NCBI GenBank assembly: GCA_946886375.1
Contig: CAMPIL010000236.1
Location: 1-5,883 of the forward strand
DNA: 5,883 nt
DNA from: an uncultured Phycisphaerales bacterium
GTDB taxonomy: Bacteria; Planctomycetota; Phycisphaerae; Phycisphaerales; SM1A02
Direction of reading: 5' to 3'
Notes under the pieces: model-generated
Told to the model about the DNA's origin: nothing
Seen by the model: only the letters and a program-made list of their open reading frames with translations
The model's database searches: none
Program-made: the position numbers and the translations under genes
Part shown: positions 1 through 5,883 of the stretch, in pieces
Layout: each line of letters begins with the position of its first letter
Numbering within the stretch: the stretch's first letter is position 1

Positions 1-2073
1 CATCTCGCTGAACCGCAGCGATTCAATATCTTCCAGGTCGGTCATGCTTTGGCGCATCGCTTCGATGACGCGCGAACTTTCGCGAGTTCTCTCTTCGACG
101 GGAGTGAGTTCGATGAAGATCTGGCCGAGATGACTGGCCGATCCATCCGCGATCCCAAGATCGACATTGATCTGCTGGCCGATGGTCGCGCTGATTGACC
201 GCACTTCGGGTTGCGCCTTTGCGGCCTGTTCAATCTTGTGAACGACGGATTCGGTTTGCGCCAGCGGCGAGCCGATAGGCAGGCGCAGGTCAACGATGAT
301 GGTCTCGGCGTCGCTGTCGGGAAGGAACGTGAAATCCAACCGCCCGCCTGCCACCATGCCCACGGAAATGCCGAGAACGGCAAGCGCGATCGCGGTCGTG
401 ACGTAACGGTACTCCAGCGTGAGTTTCAGGAACTTCGCATAACGATCAACCAAGCCCGCGATGAGGACCTGATCGCGCCAATTCTCGATGCGCCGGAAGA
501 CCCGCGAGATGCGGTTGGGCCGCTGCCGCGCCCGTTTTTCCAGCGAATGCGCCATGTGACTGGGAAGCATGGTCATCGTTTCAACCACGCTGACCAGCAG
601 CGAAAACAGTACAACCCAGGGCAGCGCGCCGAGCAGATCGCCCATGCGTCCCTTGACGAACATCAACGGAAGAAACGCGATGATCGTGGTGAGCACAGTG
701 CCGATCACCGGCCAGAACACCTGCTCGGCGCCCTTGATCGCAGCGACCAGCGGCGGGTTGCCGCGCGCGTGCACGGAGGTGATGTTCTCCGAGACGACAA
801 TCGCATCGTCCTCAAGCATGCCCAGCGTGATCAACAGGCCGAACATGGTCAGCAGGTTCAGCGAGACGTCGCAGATCCACATCAGCAGCAGCGTGCCTGC
901 GATCGCGGTGAGCAGGCCCGTGACCACCCACCACGCGGTGCGCAGGTTCATCACGACCAGGATCGTGAGAAAGATGAGCGCCGCGCCCTGGATGCCGTTC
1001 TCGGTGAGCAGATCGAGCCGGCCCTCGATGAAGCGCGCCAGATCTGAATGCACCGCGATGTCGCCGGGCAGTTGCTCGCGGTGGTTTCGCGCCAACTCCC
1101 ACGCCTGCGGCCGAACAGAGCCGAAGATTCGCTCGTGCAGTGTGAGGTTCAGTTCTTCGCCTCGCCGTCCCGCTGCGTAGGCCCGCACCATTTGCGCGAT
1201 GTCGATGGCGTCCTGATCGCCGGTCTTGAACACAGTGAGGCTGACCGCGGGCCGGCCGTTGAAGCGCCGCTCGATCTGCTCATCGACAAATCCTTCATAC
1301 ACACGCGCGATGTCGGCTATGCGAATGGACTGACCTTGCGGATTCGCCCTGACGACGATCTGGCGGATAGTTTCCGCCGCTTCGGTCACGCCGAGCGTGC
1401 GCACGTCAATGTTGCCCACGTTGGTGCGCGAGGTGCCGCCGGGCACATCTTCCATCCACGCGCGGATCGCATCACTGACCTGCGGCAGACTGATGCCGTG
1501 CTCGAGCAAAGCCGCGTCTGAAACATCGACCCCAATCTCGTAATCGCGCACCCCCGAGATGACGATTTCACCCATTCCGGGCAGCGTCTGAAGGTCATCC
1601 GCGATGGAACGGATGGTCTGCTTCATCACAATTTCATCAGCGTCGCCAAACAGGGTGAGCATGATGGCGGGAATCTGCGGCTCAAAATCGACGACGCGGA
1701 TGCGCTCAGCCTGTTCAGGCAGATCGGTCAGCGCTTCGACGGCGCGTTCGATCTCATCGTGGCCTTTCTCGATGTCCACGCCGCTTTTGAGTTTCACCAG
1801 GATCGAGCCGAAGCCTTCGGCCAGCGTGGTTTGAATCTCATCCACCTCATCCAGGTCCGCAATGGCGTCCTCGACCTTGCGCCCCATCGACTCTTCGATT
1901 TCCTGCGGCGTCGCGCCCGGATACGGCAGCGTGACACGCACCATATCGGCGTCGGTCTCGGGGAAGAATTCACGCTGCATCGTGAACGCCGCATAAATCC
2001 CTGCGCCGATCACCGTCATCATCAGCAAACGCACTGGCACCGGCCGCGTCACGCCGAAGCGAGGCAGGCTCAC
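1..2073 (-). CDS. RND efflux permease, AcrB/HAE type (5' 691 codons; 3' end outside window)
   Basis: This is the inner-membrane proton-driven pump of a tripartite efflux system and should expel drugs or other small amphiphiles with the adaptor encoded just upstream. The reading frame is open from 2073 to the left edge, giving 691 residues of a family usually about 1,000-1,080 long. An N-terminal membrane helix lies at about residues 14-30. The first porter region opens with REFFPETDAD and PGATPQEIEE. TM2-TM6 occupy about 355-510, and TM7 (near YRYVTTAIALAVLG) leads into the second porter repeat (FLPDSDAE, LRLPIGSP). The proton-relay aspartate pair in TM4 is present as D422-D423 (GMLEDDAIVV), matching AcrB D407/D408. 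The start is GTG at 2073. It overlaps the adaptor stop as GTGA, with a Shine-Dalgarno-like GGAGAGGA nine bases upstream. An insert of roughly 20-25 residues lies near 300-328, before the LPGDI segment. The substrate cannot be read from the sequence. Confidence 0.95.
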   Translation of the reverse strand, partial: MSLPRFGVTRPVPVRLLMMTVIGAGIYAAFTMQREFFPETDADMVRVTLPYPGATPQEIEESMGRKVEDAIADLDEVDEIQTTLAEGFGSILVKLKSGVDIEKGHDEIERAVEALTDLPEQAERIRVVDFEPQIPAIMLTLFGDADEIVMKQTIRSIADDLQTLPGMGEIVISGVRDYEIGVDVSDAALLEHGISLPQVSDAIRAWMEDVPGGTSRTNVGNIDVRTLGVTEAAETIRQIVVRANPQGQSIRIADIARVYEGFVDEQIERRFNGRPAVSLTVFKTGDQDAIDIAQMVRAYAAGRRGEELNLTLHERIFGSVRPQAWELARNHREQLPGDIAVHSDLARFIEGRLDLLTENGIQGAALIFLTILVVMNLRTAWWVVTGLLTAIAGTLLLMWICDVSLNLLTMFGLLITLGMLEDDAIVVSENITSVHARGNPPLVAAIKGAEQVFWPVIGTVLTTIIAFLPLMFVKGRMGDLLGALPWVVLFSLLVSVVETMTMLPSHMAHSLEKRARQRPNRISRVFRRIENWRDQVLIAGLVDRYAKFLKLTLEYRYVTTAIALAVLGISVGMVAGGRLDFTFLPDSDAETIIVDLRLPIGSPLAQTESVVHKIEQAAKAQPEVRSISATIGQQINVDLGIADGSASHLGQIFIELTPVEERTRESSRVIEAMRQSMTDLEDIESLRFSEM

Positions 2074-2090
2074 GGCTGGGCGTCCTCTCC
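2070..2090 (-). promoter_or_regulatory. Shine-Dalgarno and GTGA stop-start overlap coupling adaptor to permease
   Basis: On the minus strand GGAGAGGA (2090-2083) is followed by nine bases and then GTGA. Its GTG (2073-2071) starts the permease and its TGA (2072-2070) ends the adaptor. This decides the permease start and suggests translational coupling. It is the clearest ribosome-binding site in the window. Confidence 0.75.
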
Positions 2091-3434
2091 AGCCAGTTCA
2101 GTCGATGGCGGCGTTGACGTTGCAGAAGTTGCGGATGACACAGCGCCGGCTGCCGTTGACTTCAACACCGGCACTACGGAACTGCCCTCGGCCAGTGTGC
2201 GCGAGGAATCGACCACGATCAGCGCATCCTTGGGCAGCGGCTCCTTCAGCACCGCCCATTGACGATCGGGCAGGCCGAGCGTCGGCATCACGCCGTGCAA
2301 TTGAAAATCAATGTCCACTCCGCGACTTTTCACCAAATTCTGCTCAACGACTTTGATGCGCTGGTTCTCAATCGAACGGCGCGGAACGACCCATCGCGGC
2401 TGAGCATGATTTGAAACCACAACGCCCTGCACGAACTTGCCCGGCGGAAGCGCCCGCTGGTCGTGACTTTGATCGAGTTCGACAAACGCGACCATCGTTC
2501 GGGTGGATCGATTGTCAGAAGGCCCGATCCGCGTGACGCGCGCAATCCAAGGTTCAGGCGAATTGCCATCATTGAGTTGCACTTCATCGCCGATGTTGAC
2601 ATCCGCACGCGCGGCGGCGGCCAACTGCAGCGGCACTTCAATGCGGGCCAGGCTGATCACGCGCGCCACTGGCTGGTTGGCGGTGATGTTCTCGCCGATT
2701 TCCACATCCACGCTTTCCTGCACGCCATCGATCGGGCTGACGATCCGGCAGCGCTCCACATTCAACACCGCGAGTCGCAGCGTCGCCTGCTCCTGTTCAC
2801 GTTGCGCTTGCAGACTGCCCCGGCGAGGCGCGATCTTGTCAAATTCTTCGCGCGTCGCCGCCTCGGCCTGCTGAGCGGTGAACAGGTTGCGCTGAGCCTG
2901 ATCGACCTCGCGCTGACGCGCCGCATCGCGCTCCAGCGCCTGTCGAAGTCGTTCGTAATCGGCCTGCGCCAGGCGAACTTCCTCCGCTGCAAGTTCCGCG
3001 CGGCGACTCCAACTCGATTCCTCCACGCCCAGCCGCTGCAGTTGCGATTCAATGTCGCGCAGCGCGTTCGTGGCGATTTCAACCTGGCGAACGAAGTCGC
3101 TGTCATCCAGCCGCACCAGCAATTGGCTGCGCGTCACCGAACTTCCCGCTCGAATGTTCTCCGGCCGTTCGATCACCGTGGATGTCACACGCGCCGGAAC
3201 GTCGGCGGAATCCATTGCGGTCGCGGTGCCGTATCCCTGCCATTGCCTGCGAACTGGAACCGCTTGAGCCTGCATCACTTCAACGCGCGGCATGGCGACG
3301 GCAAGGCCAGACGCCGCGGGCTTGGGAGCGGTCTTCATCAAGATGGCGAATATCACGATCGCGCCGAGCAGCACTCCGGCGCATACCACCACTCGAAAGA
3401 TCACGGAGATAAGAATGTTGCGGTTCGCGTCCAT
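2070..3434 (-). CDS. RND efflux periplasmic adaptor (HlyD/AcrA-type membrane fusion protein)
   Basis: This 454-residue protein should bridge the RND permease to an outer-membrane channel across the periplasm. Residues about 7-33 form one hydrophobic helix, so it is probably anchored by a membrane segment. A Cys at 18 lacks a good lipobox, so I do not call a lipoprotein. The first half of the lipoyl/barrel-sandwich domain is at about 78-115 (ending in LLVRLDDSDF). A charged, Ala/Gln/Glu-rich coiled-coil hairpin spans about 116-222. The second lipoyl half follows (CRIVSPIDGV, 229-238; VEIGENITANQPV). A beta-barrel and membrane-proximal region contains LPPGKFVQGVVV and WVVPRRSI. The tail after about 425 is Ala/Ser/Thr-rich and probably disordered. 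The frame stays open upstream to 3605, but that stretch is Arg/Ser/Pro-rich and unlike the family. I chose ATG 3434 because the anchor helix begins right after it. No clear Shine-Dalgarno precedes it. The stop overlaps the permease start. Confidence 0.93.
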   Translation of the reverse strand: MDANRNILISVIFRVVVCAGVLLGAIVIFAILMKTAPKPAASGLAVAMPRVEVMQAQAVPVRRQWQGYGTATAMDSADVPARVTSTVIERPENIRAGSSVTRSQLLVRLDDSDFVRQVEIATNALRDIESQLQRLGVEESSWSRRAELAAEEVRLAQADYERLRQALERDAARQREVDQAQRNLFTAQQAEAATREEFDKIAPRRGSLQAQREQEQATLRLAVLNVERCRIVSPIDGVQESVDVEIGENITANQPVARVISLARIEVPLQLAAAARADVNIGDEVQLNDGNSPEPWIARVTRIGPSDNRSTRTMVAFVELDQSHDQRALPPGKFVQGVVVSNHAQPRWVVPRRSIENQRIKVVEQNLVKSRGVDIDFQLHGVMPTLGLPDRQWAVLKEPLPKDALIVVDSSRTLAEGSSVVPVLKSTAAGAVSSATSATSTPPSTELAGEDAQP

Positions 3435-3468
3435 CGTCCACGAGAGGGCCGTGCGGCCAAGCCAAGGG

Positions 3469-3498
3469 ATAGTAGAGTAGGACGCTGGGCGCGATGAA
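3469..3498 (-). promoter_or_regulatory. Weak candidate promoter for the efflux operon
   Basis: Read on the minus strand, TTCATC (3498-3493), an 18-base spacer and TACTAT (3474-3469) resemble a sigma-70 type -35/-10 pair. Each hexamer matches the consensus at only three or four of six positions. The leader to ATG 3434 would be roughly 27 bases. It lies in the right place in the divergent spacer, but a GC-rich spacer could give such a match by chance. I see no convincing operator repeat or linked regulator gene. Confidence 0.2.
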
Positions 3499-3547
3499 TC
3501 GAGATGGTCCCGTGCAACGCTGCCGCAGCGCACCGGCTTTGCGGCCC

Positions 3548-3577
3548 TTGGCATGGGCGCGCCCGAACTGCTACGCT
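3548..3577 (+). promoter_or_regulatory. Candidate gatC promoter placed for a leaderless transcript
   Basis: TTGGCA (3548-3553, five of six matches to TTGACA), an 18-base spacer and TACGCT (3572-3577, fits TANNNT) precede gatC. The -10 ends six bases before ATG 3584, so transcription would begin at or very near the A of the start codon. This agrees with the lack of any Shine-Dalgarno before this ATG. The spacer contains the 10-base palindrome GGGCGCGCCC (3555-3564). The call rests on sequence resemblance only. Confidence 0.35.
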
Positions 3578-3583
3578 TTGGCG

Positions 3584-3895
3584 ATGGAACAGGCGGCTCC
3601 GACACGGCTTTCGCTGGATGAAGTCCGCCACGTCGCCAAACTGGCGCGGCTGCGGCTAAATGATGAGCAGATCGAGCGATACCGCGCGCAGCTTGCTGCG
3701 GTGCTCGACCACATCGCCAAACTCAATGAACTGGATGTCACGGACGTCGAGCCGATGGCACATCCGACTGACCTGACCAACCGCATTGAAGATGATGTGC
3801 CGATGAACGCCATACCCATCGATGATTTGTTGCGAAACGCGCCTGCGGTTGAGGATCACTTTCTCGCTGTGCCCAAGGTCCTGGATGAACAGTGA
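3584..3895 (+). CDS. gatC: Glutamyl-/aspartyl-tRNA amidotransferase subunit C
   Basis: GatC is the small structural subunit of the cytoplasmic GatCAB enzyme. It wraps around GatA and GatB and stabilises the complex that amidates Glu-tRNA(Gln) and/or Asp-tRNA(Asn). The product has 103 residues, close to the usual 90-105. Family features are the N-terminal helical part (VRHVAKLARLRL, 14-25), the central DVEPMAHP (54-61), LLRNAP (82-87) and the C-terminal FLAVPKVL (93-100). An in-frame GTG or ATG further upstream (from 3494) would add 30 Arg/Pro/Cys-rich residues that the family lacks. ATG 3584 instead places the conserved helix at the expected distance from the N-terminus. No Shine-Dalgarno is visible before it. 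gatA follows 69 bases later on the same strand, consistent with co-transcription. Confidence 0.95.
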   Translation: MEQAAPTRLSLDEVRHVAKLARLRLNDEQIERYRAQLAAVLDHIAKLNELDVTDVEPMAHPTDLTNRIEDDVPMNAIPIDDLLRNAPAVEDHFLAVPKVLDEQ

Positions 3896-3964
3896 ACCAG
3901 TCCTTCCCAACTGTGTCATCTGCGAAATACCGGATACGTTCTGCACGGTTTCGTGAGCCTGTCG

Positions 3965-5416
3965 ATGCCTGAACCGCAGTCCATCTTTGATCTTGCCCGC
4001 GCCATCAGGCAACGCCAGCGAAGCGCGGCCGAGGTGGTCTCGGAAACGCTCGCCCGCATTTCCGCGCTGGATGGCAAACTGAACGCCTTCCGCGAAGTTC
4101 TCACCGACGATGCGCTGGCCCGCGCCCAGCAGATCGACCGCGCCATTGCCAACCGCGAAGACCCCGGTCAACTCGCCGGCGTGCCCATCGCCGTCAAGGA
4201 CAACATCGTCACCGATTTCGGCCACACCACGTGCTGCTCGCGCATGCTGGAAAATTATCGCAGCCCCTTCAGCGCGACAGCGATTCGACGACTCATGAAC
4301 GCCGGCGCGATCATCATCGGCAAAACCAATTGCGATGAATTCGCGATGGGATCCTCAACCGAGAATAGCGCGTTCGGCCCCACGCGCAATCCGTGGGATC
4401 AATCGCGCGTGCCGGGTGGGTCATCCGGCGGAAGCGCCGCCGCCGTCGCGGCAGGCATGGTTCCCGCCGCGCTGGGGTCCGAAACAGGCGGCTCCATTCG
4501 ACAACCGGCCGGTCATTGCGGGGTCGTCGGTGTGAAGCCTTCCTATGGCCGGGTCAGCCGCTTTGGGTTGGTCGCGTTCGGATCCAGCCTCGATCAAATC
4601 GGCCCTTTCGCGCACACGGTCAGCGATGCCGCCGCGCTGCTCAACGTCATCGCCGGCCCGGATCGTCACGATTCCACGTGCAGCGGCGCGCCGGTTCCGG
4701 ATTATCTTCAATCTATCGATGAACCGATCCCCAACCTTCGCATCGGCGTGCCGAAACAATATTTGAGCAACGACAACGATCCTGCGGTGAACGATGCAAT
4801 TCGCAGCGCGATCGACACTTATCAACAGCTCGGCGCGACGATCATCGACATCGACCTTCCGCTGACCGACTACGGCGTCGCGGTGTATTACGTCATCGCC
4901 ACCGCCGAAGCGTCGAGCAATCTCGCTCGCTACGACGGCATCCGCTACGGCCGCCGTGCGGAACTCGAGCCCGGCGAGGATTTGTTTGACCTGTACGCCA
5001 AAAGCCGCGCCGAAGGCTTCGGCCAGGAAGTGCAGAGGCGCATCATGCTGGGCACGTACGCGCTGAGCGCTGGGTATTACGATGCATATTACAAGCGTGC
5101 GCTCCAGGTCCGCAGGCTGATCAAGCACGAGTATGATCGCGCGTTCGTCGAGTGCCACGCATTGCTCGGCCCCACGTCGCCCACGCCCGCATTTCTCATC
5201 GGGGCGAAGTCCGATCCGCTGTCGATGTACCTCTCGGATGTGTACACGGTCAACACCAACATCGCAGGCATCTGCGGCATCTCCATTCCCTGCGGCTTCA
5301 CTCAGATCAACGACAACCAACTCCCCATCGGCTTGCACCTGCAATGCCAGGCGTACGATGAAGGGACCATGTTCCGCACGGCAAGAATGTTTGAGCGGGC
5401 GAGGGAGGCCAGGTAA
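3965..5416 (+). CDS. gatA: Glutamyl-/aspartyl-tRNA amidotransferase subunit A
   Basis: GatA is the glutaminase subunit of GatCAB. It hydrolyses glutamine and passes ammonia to GatB, which amidates the tRNA-bound Glu or Asp. The 483-residue product has the whole amidase-signature fold. The Ser-cisSer-Lys triad is visible: K78 in GVPIAVKDN, S153 in PGGSSGGSAA, and the nucleophile S177 in GSETGGSIRQ. Further family blocks are GVVGVKPSYGRVSRFGLVAF, FGQEVQRRIMLGT, GYYDAYYKRA and GPTSPTPAF. R358 and D425 sit where the glutamine-binding Arg and Asp are known in characterised GatA. I chose ATG 3965; an in-frame GTG at 3953 would add only four residues. No strong Shine-Dalgarno supports either. The 69-bp gap after gatC shows no evident hairpin. 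The C-terminus (MFRTARMFERAREAR) seems several residues shorter than usual, where the family normally has an acidic/aromatic end after this helix. This may reflect a rearrangement at the 3' end. Confidence 0.97.
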   Translation: MPEPQSIFDLARAIRQRQRSAAEVVSETLARISALDGKLNAFREVLTDDALARAQQIDRAIANREDPGQLAGVPIAVKDNIVTDFGHTTCCSRMLENYRSPFSATAIRRLMNAGAIIIGKTNCDEFAMGSSTENSAFGPTRNPWDQSRVPGGSSGGSAAAVAAGMVPAALGSETGGSIRQPAGHCGVVGVKPSYGRVSRFGLVAFGSSLDQIGPFAHTVSDAAALLNVIAGPDRHDSTCSGAPVPDYLQSIDEPIPNLRIGVPKQYLSNDNDPAVNDAIRSAIDTYQQLGATIIDIDLPLTDYGVAVYYVIATAEASSNLARYDGIRYGRRAELEPGEDLFDLYAKSRAEGFGQEVQRRIMLGTYALSAGYYDAYYKRALQVRRLIKHEYDRAFVECHALLGPTSPTPAFLIGAKSDPLSMYLSDVYTVNTNIAGICGISIPCGFTQINDNQLPIGLHLQCQAYDEGTMFRTARMFERAREAR

Positions 5417-5709
5417 GCAACGAGCGTTGATGATCCCGGCAAGGTCAAGGGCGCGAACGAAGCGGCTGCGATCAGATCCAGATCGTCCTGGCTCACATCG
5501 CCATCGCCGTCGGCGTCACCCGGAACTTCCGCCCAAGGGTCAAACGGCTCATCGCCGGTGATCAGGTACAGGGGTGAACCGGTCAGGCCCGAGACGATGT
5601 AGGTGTGCATGATCGGCGGGTCATTCTCGACTTCCGGGGGCGACCATGCCCGGATGCGCAGGTCAGTGACGCCGTCGCCGTCGAGAACATAGATCAATAC
5701 CAAATCCAC
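5302..5709 (-). pseudogene. Fragment of a secreted calcium-loop protein (FG-GAP/dockerin-like), probably truncated
   Basis: The open frame gives 135 residues from a GTG at 5709. Two aspartate-rich calcium-type loops are visible: LDGDGVTDLRI (9-19) and GDADGDGDVSQDDLDLI (64-80). Between them HTYIVSGLTGSPLYLITGDEP resembles the strand pattern of FG-GAP beta-propeller repeats, in which a 'V-SG-TG-LY-LTG' segment alternates with DxDxDG loops. The second loop could equally be a single dockerin repeat, as at the ends of many planctomycete secreted proteins. Signs of a remnant are the absence of a signal peptide, a GTG start without a Shine-Dalgarno, an in-frame stop only 25 codons upstream, and a last portion (about residue 99 on) lying antisense inside gatA and losing family character. 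The genuine homology probably stops near 5417. A short expressed protein is possible but less likely. Confidence 0.45.
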
Positions 5710-5883
5710 CCACGAGATGAGCTCGGTACGTACTGAGGATATGGGTCGGGGACGGATTTCAACTGTTGCATTGCTTTGATGCGATCAACTTCATCATCGC
5801 CGATTCTGGCGCGAACGAGGTCTACGAGTAAGAGCGTCTAACAAAGTGAGCCGACCAGATGTCGCCAGCAGATGAGCGCACAG
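5710..5883. other. Right-edge stretch without an intact gene
   Basis: No complete gene, tRNA, terminator hairpin or repeat array is evident. A minus-strand frame is open from 5837 to 5697 (47 codons between stops) and reads like coding sequence, with VDLVRARIGDDEVDRI and QQLKSVPDPYPQY. It lies one frame off the calcium-loop fragment and directly upstream of it, so it may be an earlier part of the same decayed gene. A competing plus-strand frame is open from 5721 to 5831 and lacks an ATG. The 8-base palindrome GTACGTAC occurs at 5726-5733. The strand cannot be settled from this window. Confidence 0.3.

Noticed and set aside
211..1047. Long plus-strand frame of 278 codons opposite the RND permease
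   Set aside because: The product is Arg/His/Asp/Gln-rich without any domain and is the antisense of a clearly conserved permease frame. GC-rich codon bias creates such shadows.
2463..3497. Plus-strand frame of 344 codons opposite the adaptor gene
   Set aside because: It has low-complexity Arg/His/Leu composition, no recognisable motif, and full overlap with the adaptor coding sequence.
3435..3605. N-terminal extension of the adaptor to 3605
   Set aside because: The extra 57 residues are Arg/Ser/Pro-rich, would place a long tail before the anchor helix, and overlap the gatC start region. ATG 3434 fits the family.
4421..5344. Minus-strand frame of 307 codons inside gatA
   Set aside because: It is the antisense of catalytic and core GatA sequence, and its composition (Val/Ala/Asp/Arg runs) has no family signature.
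5417..5560. Search for a terminator between gatA and the convergent fragment
   Set aside because: Only very short GC inverted matches (such as around GCCGTCGGC) were seen, with no T-run. They are not strong enough to call.
5721..5831. Plus-strand frame ending in GANEVYE and a TAA at 5829-5831, looking like a protein C-terminus
   Set aside because: It is only 36 codons between stops, with no ATG, and is antisense to an equally protein-like minus frame. The strand cannot be decided, so it is not annotated.

Overview
The window looks like ordinary chromosomal DNA from a GC-rich Gram-negative bacterium. A planctomycete of the Phycisphaerae type is the most likely source, though this is inferred. 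The grounds are the GC-rich codon use, the character of the GatC and GatA proteins, an RND permease with an unusual insert, starts that mostly lack Shine-Dalgarno sites, and a calcium-loop (FG-GAP/dockerin-like) fragment of a kind common in planctomycete secreted proteins.

Layout. Positions 3434 down to 1 (minus strand) hold a two-gene tripartite-efflux operon. A membrane-anchored HlyD/AcrA-type adaptor comes first, followed by an AcrB-type RND permease. The permease starts at a GTG that overlaps the adaptor stop by four bases, and it runs off the left edge after 691 codons. A 149-bp divergent spacer (3435-3583) separates this operon from gatC (3584-3895) and gatA (3965-5416) on the plus strand. 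These encode two subunits of the tRNA-dependent amidotransferase; gatB is not in the window. The far right (5302-5883) holds only a minus-strand remnant of a calcium-loop protein. It is convergent with gatA and overlaps its 3' end, and no intact gene is visible beyond it.

How the genes work together. The adaptor and permease should assemble with a TolC-like outer-membrane channel encoded elsewhere to expel small molecules. GatC and GatA, with GatB, convert mischarged Glu-tRNA(Gln) and/or Asp-tRNA(Asn) to the correct aminoacyl-tRNA. The two modules share only the divergent spacer, and nothing links them functionally.

I found no phage, IS element, CRISPR array, RNA gene or obvious new defence system. 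The points most worth a second look are the gatA 3' junction, where gatA appears to end slightly early and the neighbouring gene appears cut, the possibly leaderless gatC promoter, and the insert in the RND porter domain.
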